Shown in pieces: positions 25,451 through 33,934 of a stretch of 64,000 bases of DNA. Source of the stretch: Hydrogenophaga borbori (GTDB taxonomy: Bacteria; Pseudomonadota; Gammaproteobacteria; Burkholderiales; Burkholderiaceae_C). Each line of letters starts with the position of its first letter. The first letter of the stretch is position 1. The translations under genes and the position numbers were made by a program. The stretch is taken from assembly GCF_003417535.1 (NCBI RefSeq), contig NZ_QVLS01000003.1:496001-560000 (forward strand), given 5' to 3'. The notes beneath the pieces are model-generated. The model saw only the letters and a list, made by a program, of their open reading frames with translations, was not told the origin of the DNA and searched no databases.

Positions 25451-26569
25451 TCAGCGCGTCGGCGCCACCGCATCGCGCGGTCTGGGCGCGCCGGGCGCCA
25501 GCGACAACGGCCGCTCGACCGCGAGGAACAGCGCCGCCGATGGCAGCAGCGTGAGCGCGAACATCACCGGCATCAGGGCCCAGAAGAACCACGAACCGAA
25601 CGCCGCGCCCGGCATGAGCACCGACATCGCGAGGAAGGCGGCTTTCAGCGCGAGACCGTGGATCAGGTAGTACGAGTAGCTCATGTTGCCGAGCCAGCGC
25701 AGGGGCGACCATGAGAACAGGCGCGCCAGCGGGGCCTGCGGCGCGCGGAAGCAGGCCAGGCACAGCAGGAAAAAGCCCAGGCACAGCGACAGGGCGTCGA
25801 GCGCGGCGCCGACGGTCCCGTCCCAGGGGAACAGCGTGCTCATCAGGCCCAGCGCCAGGGCCAAACCGCCCACCAGGGCGGACGGCGTGGGCACGCGCGG
25901 GGCGGTCACGGCCTCGAACAGCAGCATGCCGGCGATGAACAGGGCCAGCCGCACAGGGCCCCCGGCCAGGGCGCAGTACACCAGCAGCGCCGCGCCGGTG
26001 CCCACGAACAGCGCCGAGCGCCACCGCCCGCTGCGCTCGCGCAGGCCCAGGCCGGCGATCACCAGCGGGAGCACCAGGTAATAGAAGAGCTCGTAGCTCA
26101 GCGACCAGGCCACCGTGATCATGGGTTCGATGGGGAACAGGCCGGGCAGCAGCAGGAAGTTCTGCAGCAGGTAGACCAGGGCCTCGCCGGACTCGGACGG
26201 GATCTTGCTTTCGGCGGGGAACAGGTAGGACAGCGCCACGTACAGCACGAACACCACGGTGAAGGCGGGGTACAGGCGCTCGATGCGGCGCGCCATGAAG
26301 CGCATGAAGGGCTGGCGCCGCGAGATCAGCGAACCGTAGATGAGGTAGCCACTGAGCACGAAGAACAGGTCCACCCCGGCGTTGCCGACGGTGTGCAGGG
26401 CCTCGGCCAGCGGCAGCGCGGCGGCCCCGTCGATCAGCCAGTCCCCCACCAGCGTGGCGTAGTGCACCAGGAACACCAGGAACACGGCGAAACCGCGCAG
26501 GCCCTCCATGGGCCGCACGTTGTGGGCGCTGCCGCGCGACAGCTCGAAATAGGGGCTGAGCCAGGGCAT
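25451..26569 (-). CDS. Acyltransferase 3 family membrane protein (OafA/YrhL type)
   Basis: This 372-aa integral membrane protein acylates a surface carbohydrate or other envelope substrate in characterised relatives. It has about ten hydrophobic segments and the family motifs: MEGLRGFAVFLVFLVHY near the N-terminus with the catalytic-type His, then VDLFFVLSGYLIYGSLI and RFMARRIERLYPAF. I start it at the ATG at 26569 (MPWLSPYFEL); the open frame extends upstream into the spacer but that part is not conserved. It is embedded between flgN and fliA, so a flagellin-glycan or LPS substrate is conceivable, but nothing in the sequence proves it. Confidence 0.88.
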   Translation of the reverse strand: MPWLSPYFELSRGSAHNVRPMEGLRGFAVFLVFLVHYATLVGDWLIDGAAALPLAEALHTVGNAGVDLFFVLSGYLIYGSLISRRQPFMRFMARRIERLYPAFTVVFVLYVALSYLFPAESKIPSESGEALVYLLQNFLLLPGLFPIEPMITVAWSLSYELFYYLVLPLVIAGLGLRERSGRWRSALFVGTGAALLVYCALAGGPVRLALFIAGMLLFEAVTAPRVPTPSALVGGLALALGLMSTLFPWDGTVGAALDALSLCLGFFLLCLACFRAPQAPLARLFSWSPLRWLGNMSYSYYLIHGLALKAAFLAMSVLMPGAAFGSWFFWALMPVMFALTLLPSAALFLAVERPLSLAPGAPRPRDAVAPTR

Positions 26570-26832
26570 GGGGTGTTTCAGTGGGGGACCGTCCGGCACG
26601 GGGCGCGATTGCACCAGCATTCGCCCGCCCGCGGCAGGGGCATCACCCCCAGCACGGGGGATTCGGCGACACCCGGGCGTGAATTGCGTCACGCCGAAGC
26701 GGTTCGATTGGACGGATCGGGATCAGAAAACCCAAACCACACGACCGCAACGCTCACCGAACGGGTCGCCACTCAGCGCCCGGCAGTCCAGCTGCGCTGG
26801 ACGCCAACCCCAGCCGCCCACCCTTCGCGCCC

Positions 26833-27597
26833 ATGATTTCGACAAGCCCGTCCCTGTCCTGCCCCAAAACCCAACAGCTCGACCACTTCCTGGCCACGCC
26901 CACGCCCCAGAGCCTGCTCGAGCCAACGCCCAAGCGCAGCCGCGACCAACAACCCGTCTACGCGACCCGCCGGGCAGACGGCCGCTTCCAACTCTATGCG
27001 CTGACCTCCATTGCGCCGATCGGCCATCCGCGCCCGCGCGGGGGCGACCTGGGCGAGTTCCTGGACGAGCTGGCCTCCGAGATTCGAGCCCAGAACGGCA
27101 AGCAGGCCGACAACGCCGTGCGAGAAATGCGCCTCACGCTGCGGCCATGCGATTGGCGGACCCACCCACCAACGGTGCGGGACTTGCGCCGGCTGAATGC
27201 CAGGATGAAACAAGCCCTGGACGACAAGCCCGACGCCTCACCGGAGGAAACGAGTTTCCGACAACGGGCGCGCTCGACGGTCGCGATCAACACGCTTCAG
27301 GACGCCCTGAACCAGAGGCTGAGGACCTTGTCCAAGGGCGATCCTCGGCGCGAGGCCCTGAGGCAGGCGGGCCAGTTGCTGCTGGACGGGCTGATTCAGC
27401 CGGACGCCACCCTCTCGCTCAAGGGCCTCGCCGTCGACAGCATCCACTGGCTGCACGGCAGCGGGCTCCTGACCCGCTTTGCCCACCTGCGGGACGGCAT
27501 GGACCCGCCGCTTGAACGCCTGATCGCGCCCGAGGCCGCGCAGCACCTGCTCGATCCCTTGCGGCTGCCCACCATCCGAACGCTGATGCTGGTCTGA
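26833..27597 (+). CDS. Unrecognised 254-aa soluble protein upstream of fliA
   Basis: I do not recognise this protein. It has no signal peptide or membrane helix. The N-terminal ~45 residues are Ser/Pro/Thr-rich and disordered-looking, and the rest is helical and basic, with blocks such as DLGEFLDELASEIRAQNGKQ and TVAINTLQDALNQRLRTLSKG. No good ribosome-binding site precedes the ATG. The 263-bp spacer upstream, shared with the divergent acyltransferase, contains a perfect 7-bp inverted repeat (GGCGTGA at 26676, TCACGCC at 26689). It converges on fliA. The N-terminal style matches the other unknown genes in this locus, so a secreted effector is possible but unproven. Confidence 0.62.
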   Translation: MISTSPSLSCPKTQQLDHFLATPTPQSLLEPTPKRSRDQQPVYATRRADGRFQLYALTSIAPIGHPRPRGGDLGEFLDELASEIRAQNGKQADNAVREMRLTLRPCDWRTHPPTVRDLRRLNARMKQALDDKPDASPEETSFRQRARSTVAINTLQDALNQRLRTLSKGDPRREALRQAGQLLLDGLIQPDATLSLKGLAVDSIHWLHGSGLLTRFAHLRDGMDPPLERLIAPEAAQHLLDPLRLPTIRTLMLV

Positions 27598-27625
27598 CCG
27601 GGGCGCCAAACCCCGGCCCGGCCCT

Positions 27626-28345
27626 TCAATGCTCCCGCAGCTTCGAGCGCAGCCGCGCGATCGACTGGCTGTGCAGCTGGCACACGCGCGATTCGGTCAC
27701 GCCGAGCACGGCGGCGATTTCCTTCAGGTTCATGTCGTGCTCGTAGTACATGCTCATGATGTGCTGCTCGCGCTCGGGCAGGGTCTTGATCGCCCCCACC
27801 AGGGCCATGCGCATGCGCTGGTCCTGCAGCACGGACGAGGGGTCGGCCTCGTGGTCGCCCATGTGGCGGTCGAGGAAGCCGTCCTCGTCGTCGCCACCAC
27901 CGCCGCTGATGTCCTCCAGGTACACCAGCTGCGTGCCGCGCACCTTGGCCAACAGGGTCTGGTAGTCCGCCAGGGTCAGGCCCATCTCGGCCGCGATCTC
28001 GCTCTCGCGCGGCGGGCGGTGCAGCTTTTGCTGCAGGCGGTGCACGGCCTGCTCGATGTCCTTCTGGCTCTTGCGCGAGCCGCGGCTCATCCAGTCGCCG
28101 TCGCGCAGCTCGTCGATCATGGCGCCGCGGATGCGCTGGCTCGCGAAGGTCTCGAACTGCACGCCCTGCGAGGGCTCGTAGCGGGCAATCGCCTCGGTCA
28201 GGCCGATCATGCCGACCTGGATCAGGTCGTCGAGCTCCACGCTCGGGGGCAGCTTGGCGATCATGTGGTGCGCCAGGCGACGGACCAGGGGGCTGTACTT
28301 GCGCAGCTGGTCCTCGCGGTTGAGCGTGCCTTTGGCGGTGTACAT
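27626..28345 (-). CDS. fliA: Flagellar sigma factor FliA (sigma-28)
   Basis: FliA directs RNA polymerase to late flagellar genes. The 239-aa product has region 2 (YSPLVRRLAHHMIAKLPPSVELDDLIQVGMIGL, at about residues 18-50, then FETFASQRIRGAMIDELR), region 3 and region 4 with LPEREQHIMSMYYEHDMNLKEIAAVLGVTESRVCQLHSQ near the C-terminus. The start at 28345 (MYTAKGTLN) lies 2 bp after the stop of the FlhG-like gene. It is the last gene of flhB-flhA-flhF-flhG-fliA. Its target promoters are visible upstream of flgM, the flagellins and fliS. Confidence 0.96.
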   Translation of the reverse strand: MYTAKGTLNREDQLRKYSPLVRRLAHHMIAKLPPSVELDDLIQVGMIGLTEAIARYEPSQGVQFETFASQRIRGAMIDELRDGDWMSRGSRKSQKDIEQAVHRLQQKLHRPPRESEIAAEMGLTLADYQTLLAKVRGTQLVYLEDISGGGGDDEDGFLDRHMGDHEADPSSVLQDQRMRMALVGAIKTLPEREQHIMSMYYEHDMNLKEIAAVLGVTESRVCQLHSQSIARLRSKLREH

Positions 28346-28347
28346 CG

Positions 28348-29109
28348 TCAGCTCCAGAAGGGAATGGCGGCCCCGGCGTGCGCGCCGCGGGCGGGTGAGC
28401 GGTAGGGAACGAAGGCCGGCGCATCGGCGCAGACGAGCGCGGCGTCGGGCACGCGCTGGCCCCAGGCGGGGCGCGCCCACACCGGCGCCTTCAGTTCCAG
28501 GTGGCGGCGCGCGCAGTCGACCACGTTGGCCAGCACCTGCGGCTGCGCCTCCAGCGGTGCGAGCACCGGGTGCAGGCCGGCGCCGTGCAGCCACTTGAGC
28601 GCGCCGTAGGCGTCGATGCTGGCTTGCGGCTGCGGCACCACCGGCACCATCACGCGCGCTTTCACGCCGCCCAGCAGGCTGGCCAGCATCTGGGCGGGCG
28701 CGTACAGCAGCAGCAGCGCGCCGGCCGCGAAGGGGGCGAACAGGCGGGTGAGCGCGGTGTCCGCGCCGGCGGCCGCGGCCGTGGCCAGCAGGCTCTGCAG
28801 GCCTTGCGCGGCGGGCATCACCAGCCAGTCGGTCGGATCGCCCGGGCGGGCGTCGGCGCCCAGGTTCACCACGCCGGCGTCGGCCAGCGCGTGGCTCAGG
28901 CCACCGCTGTCGCCGCGCTCGGTGGCGCAGGCGTCGATCACCACCACGCGCTGGCCGGCCTCCGTGAGGTCCATGGCCAGGCGGCAGAGCCACTCGAAGC
29001 CGCGCGAGGGCATCGCCGGGCTGGCCAGGGGCATCAGCGCGGGTCCGCCATGGCGGGCCTGGGCCTCGAGCCGCAGGCCGGCGGCCTGGTCGACGCCGAA
29101 ATCAAACAT
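28348..29109 (-). CDS. flhG: FlhG/FleN-position protein lacking the P-loop
   Basis: By position between flhF and fliA this should be FlhG, the MinD-like ATPase that limits flagellar number. The 253-aa product keeps a ParA/MinD-like outline: MPSRGFEWLCRLAMDLTEAGQRVVVIDACA (residues about 33-62) corresponds to the helix and strand after the P-loop. The GKGGVGKT motif is absent; the equivalent segment reads MPLASPAMPSRG. It therefore probably cannot bind ATP in the usual way. It overlaps flhF by 8 bp. An alternative is an unrelated protein at this slot; the symbol is given on synteny and should be treated as tentative. Confidence 0.6.
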   Translation of the reverse strand: MFDFGVDQAAGLRLEAQARHGGPALMPLASPAMPSRGFEWLCRLAMDLTEAGQRVVVIDACATERGDSGGLSHALADAGVVNLGADARPGDPTDWLVMPAAQGLQSLLATAAAAGADTALTRLFAPFAAGALLLLYAPAQMLASLLGGVKARVMVPVVPQPQASIDAYGALKWLHGAGLHPVLAPLEAQPQVLANVVDCARRHLELKAPVWARPAWGQRVPDAALVCADAPAFVPYRSPARGAHAGAAIPFWS

Positions 29110-30592
29110 GCAGGCCCCCGAGCGGCATGCCGCGGCCACCGGACTGGGCGAAGTAGAAGCCCATGTCGGTGCTCGCGGGGTCGAAGGCGGACTTGCCGGC
29201 CGTGCCCATGCTGAGCTTGACCAGCGTGGCGGGGTCGGCGCCCTGCCAGTCTTCGGGCACGCGCTGGCCGTTGGCCACGCCGCGCACCGTCACCTGGTGG
29301 CGGATGGCCGCGTCCAGCGCGGGGCCCAGCTTCACGGCCTCGTCCACCTTGGAGAGCACCACGCCGTGCAGCTTGTCGGCCTTGAAGGCGGCCAGGGTTT
29401 CGTCGATGGCGTCGCCCTGCGCGCCGGCGTTGAGCACCAGCACCTTCTTGAGCGCGGGCACTTCCAGCACGTCGAGCATGTCCTGCACGCGCTGGTCGCG
29501 CTGGCCCAGGCCGGCGGTGTCGATGATGACCAGGCGCTTGCCCGAGAGCAGGCCCAGCAGGTCCTTGAGCGCGGCGCGGTCGTGCGCCAGGTGGGCCACC
29601 ACACCCAGCATGCGGCCGTAGGCGCGCAGCTGCTCGTAGCCCGAGACGCGGTAGCTGTCCAGCGTGATGAGGCCCACGCTGCCGGCGCCGAACTGCTTGA
29701 CGCACTGCGCGGCCAGCTTGGCGGCGGTGGTGGTCTTGCCCACACCGGTGGCGCCCACCAGGGCGACCACGCCGCCCTCTTCCGTGAGGCCGGCGCCCGC
29801 CGCGCTGACGCGCAGGTTGCGCTGGATCGCATCCATCACCCAGCGCAGCGACTCGCCGGCGCCAGCGTCGGCGGGCAAGCGCTCCAGCAGGGCGCGCGCG
29901 AGCTGCGGCGAGTAGCCGGCGCGGATGAGCTTGTGCATCAGGCTCGACTGGATCGGGTTCTGCTTGCTCGACCCCAGCCAGGCCAGGGTGTTGAAGCGCT
30001 CCTCGATCATGTCCTTGAGGGCGGAGATCTCCACCGCCATGCGGTTGTCTTCCTGCGTGGCGAAGCGCGCGGGCGGCGCGGTGTCCTCGAAGGCGTTCTC
30101 GCGCGTGCGGATGGGCGGCTGCGCGCGGCGCGCCGGCTGGGCCATCTCGGGTGGCTCGTTGTAGCGCTGCACCGGCACCATGATGGGATCGGCCGGCTCG
30201 GCGATGAGGGGTTTGGCCGGCGCCACGGGGGCCGCGCTCGCGGCCTGCGCGGCCACCATGGGCGCGGCGGACTCGCCCATCTGCTCGCGGCGCTTGCGCA
30301 GCATGCGCTCGCGCACGTATTCCTGGAACGACAGCGTGCTCATCGCCATGGCCTCGGTGTCGCTGCCCACCGAGCTCTGCGCCACGGCCGCCTTCGCGGC
30401 ACTGGCGGCCGGCGCGGCGGCGGGCTGGGCCGCGGACGCGATGCCCGCCAGGCTTTCCTCGGCCGCGGCCATCACCTCGAAGCCGTCCGCCGTCTGGCGG
30501 GTCGAGAGGATCACGGCGCTGTCGCCAAACTGGCGCCGCGCCTTGGACATGGCCTCGCGCGAGGTGGGGGCGATGAAGCGTTGGATGTTCAT
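29102..30592 (-). CDS. flhF: Flagellar SRP-like GTPase FlhF
   Basis: FlhF is an SRP-family GTPase that places flagella at the pole. The 496-aa product starts MNIQRFIAPTSREAMSKARR, has a long Ala/Pro-rich basic linker (about residues 60-190) and a C-terminal NG domain. That domain contains ALVGATGVGKTTTAAKLA near residue 280, then LITLDSYRVSGYEQLRAYG and VVIDTAGLGQRD. The ATG at 30592 follows flhA by 32 bp. Its presence predicts polar flagellation. The partner FlhG downstream is degenerate, as noted there. Confidence 0.95.
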   Translation of the reverse strand: MNIQRFIAPTSREAMSKARRQFGDSAVILSTRQTADGFEVMAAAEESLAGIASAAQPAAAPAASAAKAAVAQSSVGSDTEAMAMSTLSFQEYVRERMLRKRREQMGESAAPMVAAQAASAAPVAPAKPLIAEPADPIMVPVQRYNEPPEMAQPARRAQPPIRTRENAFEDTAPPARFATQEDNRMAVEISALKDMIEERFNTLAWLGSSKQNPIQSSLMHKLIRAGYSPQLARALLERLPADAGAGESLRWVMDAIQRNLRVSAAGAGLTEEGGVVALVGATGVGKTTTAAKLAAQCVKQFGAGSVGLITLDSYRVSGYEQLRAYGRMLGVVAHLAHDRAALKDLLGLLSGKRLVIIDTAGLGQRDQRVQDMLDVLEVPALKKVLVLNAGAQGDAIDETLAAFKADKLHGVVLSKVDEAVKLGPALDAAIRHQVTVRGVANGQRVPEDWQGADPATLVKLSMGTAGKSAFDPASTDMGFYFAQSGGRGMPLGGLHV

Positions 30593-30624
30593 GAGGTCAG
30601 TTCCAGAAGAAGGCATTCAGGAAA

Positions 30625-32703
30625 TCAGGCGGCCAGCTGGCCCAGGATGGGACCGATGCGGATCAGGTGGGTCTCGGGGATTTCGCTGTGCGCCAGCACC
30701 TGCAGGCGCGGCGCGGCGCGGCGCAGCAGGCGGGCCATGGCGCTGCGGATGGCGTCGGGCACCAGCAGGCAGGCGGGCACGCCCTTCTCTTCCTGCTTGT
30801 TGGCGATGTCGGTGGCGGACTGGCTCAGCATCTCGGCCACGCCCGGGTCCAGCGCGCCGGCGTTCTGGCCGGACAGGGCCTGCATCAGCAGCCGCTCCAG
30901 ACCGGGCTCGATGGCGATCACCTCGAGCTCTTTCACCGGGCCGTAGATCTGCTGCACGATGGCCGGCGACAGCGCCATGCGCACGCGGCGCGCCAGCTCG
31001 TGCGGGTCGGTCACGTGCACCGCGTGCTCGGCGATGGATTCGATGATGCTGCGGATGTCCCGCACGTGCACGCCTTCCTCCAGCAGCAGCTGGAGCACTT
31101 TCTGGAAGGTGGCAACCGAGACCATCTTGGGCACGACTTCTTCGATCAGCTTGGGGGCCAGGCGGGTCACGTGTTCGACCAGTTCCTGGGTCTCCGTCCG
31201 GCTCAGCAGCTTGGCCGCCTGGACTTGCATCAAGTGTGAAAGATGGGTCGCCAGCACGGTCTCGGAATCAACCACGGTGAAACCGGCCATTTGCGCCGTT
31301 TCCTTCTGGCGCTCGTCGATCCAGTGCGCAGGCAGGCCGAACGCCGGGTCGGTGGTGGGCGTGCCGATCAGGGGTGTGTTGATGCCACCCGGGTCGATGG
31401 CCAGCCACATGCCGGGGAAAACCTCGCCCTCGCCCACCACCACGCCGCGCAGGGTGATGCGGTAGGCGCTGGGGTGCAGCTCCAGGTTGTCGCGCACGTG
31501 CACGGGCGGGGGCAGGAAGCCCACGTCCTGCGCGAACTTCTTGCGCACGCCCTTGATGCGCGTGAGCAGGTCGCCCTGGCGGTTCTTGTCCACCAGCGCG
31601 ATCAGGCGGTAGCCCAGCTCCAGGCCCAGCAGGTCCACGGGCTGCAGATCGTCCCAGCTGGCCTCGCCGTCGTTGGCGGGGCCGGCCGCGGCGGCGGCGG
31701 ACGGGTCGGCCTTGGGCGCGCGCTCCTGCTGGCGGCGCCAGTAGGCCAGGCCGCCCAGCAGGGCCGCGAACATCAGGAAGAACAGGTGCGGCATGCCAGG
31801 AATGACGCCCAGCAGGAACAGCACCGAGGCCGTGATGCCCAGCACGCGCGAGGACAGGAACATCTGCTGCGCCACCAGGCCGCCCAGGTCCTCGTCCTTG
31901 CCCACGCGCGAGACCACCATGGCCGCGGCCACCGAGATCAGCAGGCCCGGGATCTGCGCCACCAGCGCGTCGCCCACCGCCAGCAGGATGTAGTTGTCCG
32001 CCGCCTGGCCCACCGACAGGCCGTGCTGGGCCATGCCAATGGCGAAGCCGCCGATGATGTTGATGATCAGGATCAGGATGCCGGCGATGGCGTCGCCGCG
32101 CACGAACTTGGAGGCGCCGTCCATGGAGCCGAAGAACTCGGCCTCCTCGCCCACCTCGGCGCGGCGGCGCTTGGCCTCCTTCTCGTCGATCAGGCCGGCG
32201 CCCAGGTCGGCGTCGATGGCCATCTGCTTGCCGGGCATGGCGTCCAGGGTGAAGCGCGCCGACACCTCGGCGATGCGCTCCGAACCCTTGGTGATGACGA
32301 TGAAGTTGATCACCACCAGGATCACGAACACGATCAGGCCGACCGCGAAGTTGCCGCCGATGAGGAAGTGGCCGAAGGCCTCGATCACCTCGCCGGCCGC
32401 GCCGGGGCCGGTGTGGCCCTGCAGCAGCACCACGCGCGTGGAGGCCACGTTGAGCGACAGGCGCAGCAGCGTGGTGAGCAGCAGCACCGTGGGAAAGACC
32501 GAGAAGTCCAGCGGCCGGCGCATGTAGGCCGCCACCATCATCACCACCAGCGCCAGCGCGATGTTGAGCGTGAAGAAGGTGTCGAGCAGCCAGGGCGGCA
32601 GCGGCAGCACCATCATCGAGAGGATGGTCATCACCAGCATGGGCGCGGCCAGGCCGCCGGCCAGGGCGCCGTGGCGCTTCAACCATTGCTGCAAGGCGTT
32701 CAT
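30625..32703 (-). CDS. flhA: Flagellar export gate protein FlhA
   Basis: FlhA is the nonameric export-gate protein that uses proton-motive force. The 692-aa product has about eight N-terminal membrane helices, the FHIPEP-type cytoplasmic loop with RFTLDAMPGKQMAIDADLGAGLI (about residues 147-169), and a large cytoplasmic domain from about residue 330 that receives chaperone-substrate complexes. Length is standard. Its start overlaps the flhB stop by 4 bp (ATGA). In other systems this cytoplasmic domain reads class-specific chaperones, which matters for the candidate secretion substrates found in this window. Confidence 0.98.
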   Translation of the reverse strand: MNALQQWLKRHGALAGGLAAPMLVMTILSMMVLPLPPWLLDTFFTLNIALALVVMMVAAYMRRPLDFSVFPTVLLLTTLLRLSLNVASTRVVLLQGHTGPGAAGEVIEAFGHFLIGGNFAVGLIVFVILVVINFIVITKGSERIAEVSARFTLDAMPGKQMAIDADLGAGLIDEKEAKRRRAEVGEEAEFFGSMDGASKFVRGDAIAGILILIINIIGGFAIGMAQHGLSVGQAADNYILLAVGDALVAQIPGLLISVAAAMVVSRVGKDEDLGGLVAQQMFLSSRVLGITASVLFLLGVIPGMPHLFFLMFAALLGGLAYWRRQQERAPKADPSAAAAAGPANDGEASWDDLQPVDLLGLELGYRLIALVDKNRQGDLLTRIKGVRKKFAQDVGFLPPPVHVRDNLELHPSAYRITLRGVVVGEGEVFPGMWLAIDPGGINTPLIGTPTTDPAFGLPAHWIDERQKETAQMAGFTVVDSETVLATHLSHLMQVQAAKLLSRTETQELVEHVTRLAPKLIEEVVPKMVSVATFQKVLQLLLEEGVHVRDIRSIIESIAEHAVHVTDPHELARRVRMALSPAIVQQIYGPVKELEVIAIEPGLERLLMQALSGQNAGALDPGVAEMLSQSATDIANKQEEKGVPACLLVPDAIRSAMARLLRRAAPRLQVLAHSEIPETHLIRIGPILGQLAA

Positions 32704-33854
32704 TGGTCAGCCTCCTGGGGCTTCTTCTTGAAATGCGGGTCGAGTTCGGGCGGCACCTGCGGCTGCGGGTCGGCCGGCATGCGGCCCTGGCCGTTCATGG
32801 CGGCCTTGAACTGGTAGACCCAGGCCAGCACCTGGGCCACGGCGGTGTAGAGCGCGCCCGGGATTTCCTGGTCGATTTCGGCGTGCGCGTACAGCGCGCG
32901 CGCCAGCATGGGCGACTGCAACACCGGCACGGCGTTGGCCTTGGCCACGTCGCGGATCTTGAGCGCCAGCAGGTCCGTTCCCTTGGCGATCACGCGCGGC
33001 GCGGTCATGGTGGCGTCGTCGTAGCGCAGGGCCACGGCGTAGTGGGTCGGGTTCATCACCACCAGGTCGGCCTTGGGCACGGCGCGGATGCTCTGGCGCT
33101 GGGCCAGCTGGCGCTGGCGTGCCCGGCGCTGGCTCTTGACGTGCGGGTCGCCCTCGGCCTCCTTGTGCTCGCGCTTGATCTCGTCGTGCGACATGCGCAG
33201 GCGGTGCTTGTGCAGAAAGCGCTGGGTGGGCACGTCGATGGCGGCCACCACGCCGATGACCAGCAGCAGCAGGCCCACGCCCATGGCCAGCCACTGCGCG
33301 AGCTGGCCGATGCCGGTTTCCAGCGGGCGCATGAGCAGCGTCGCGAAGGCCTCGGCGTGACCGGCAATGAACTGGCCGGCCACGATCAGCACCACGGTGG
33401 TGATGCCGACCAGCTTGAAGGTCTCGACGAGCTGCTGGCGCGAGAACAGGCGCTTGAAACCCGACAGCGGGCTGATGTTGCTGAGCTTGGGCTCGATCGG
33501 CTTGGTGCTGAGGGCGACGCTGCCGGCGGCGATGAGGGCCACCACCGCCAGGGCGATGACCAGCAGGCCCAGGGGCAGGTAAACGATCAGGGCCTGGGCG
33601 GCGTTGTCCGACAGGCGCTGGAGCATGAGCTCGGGCGTGCGCACGCTGGCGTTGTCGAAGCGCAGCTGGCCGGCCAGCGTGTCGCGCAGGCGGGCAAAAC
33701 CGGTGGGCGCAAGGCCAAACAGCACCAGCATGCCGCCGCCGAGCACGGCGAGGTTGGACAGGTCCTTGGAGCGCGCGACCTGGCCGTCATCGCGCGCCTT
33801 CTTCAGGCGCTGCGGCGTCGCTGGCAGGTTTTTGTCTTGGCTCGAGGAGTCCAC
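32700..33854 (-). CDS. flhB: Flagellar export switch protein FlhB (GTG start)
   Basis: FlhB switches substrate specificity from rod/hook to filament proteins by autocleavage. The 384-aa product has a basic N-terminus (DKNLPATPQRLKKARDDGQVARSKDL), four membrane helices and the C-terminal cytoplasmic domain with the NPTH cleavage motif in VVMNPTHYAVALRYD, near residue 270. The C-terminal tail is extended and Pro-rich. The start is GTG at 33854. It leads the flhB-flhA-flhF-flhG-fliA operon, with a candidate control region at 33880-33922. Confidence 0.96.
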   Translation of the reverse strand: MDSSSQDKNLPATPQRLKKARDDGQVARSKDLSNLAVLGGGMLVLFGLAPTGFARLRDTLAGQLRFDNASVRTPELMLQRLSDNAAQALIVYLPLGLLVIALAVVALIAAGSVALSTKPIEPKLSNISPLSGFKRLFSRQQLVETFKLVGITTVVLIVAGQFIAGHAEAFATLLMRPLETGIGQLAQWLAMGVGLLLLVIGVVAAIDVPTQRFLHKHRLRMSHDEIKREHKEAEGDPHVKSQRRARQRQLAQRQSIRAVPKADLVVMNPTHYAVALRYDDATMTAPRVIAKGTDLLALKIRDVAKANAVPVLQSPMLARALYAHAEIDQEIPGALYTAVAQVLAWVYQFKAAMNGQGRMPADPQPQVPPELDPHFKKKPQEADQ

Positions 33855-33879
33855 GGTTCAGGCTCTGGGAAGTGAGCCC

Positions 33880-33922
33880 GATTGTGGAAAGCCGAAGGAA
33901 AAACTAAAGGGCGATAAGGCGG
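33880..33922 (-). promoter_or_regulatory. Candidate promoter/activator region of the flhB operon
   Basis: The 80-bp gap before flhB holds GATTGTGGAAA at 33880-33890, the same 11 bases that begin copy B of the 40-bp element at flgF. On the coding strand this gives a CACAATC -10-like sequence 26 bp before the GTG. Further upstream, TAAAGGGCGATAAGGCGG at 33905-33922 resembles the TAAAG...AATA...CG core of the fliE and fliF elements. A class II flagellar promoter is likely; the activator is inferred. Confidence 0.45.
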
Positions 33923-33934
33923 AAGGAAAGGGGG

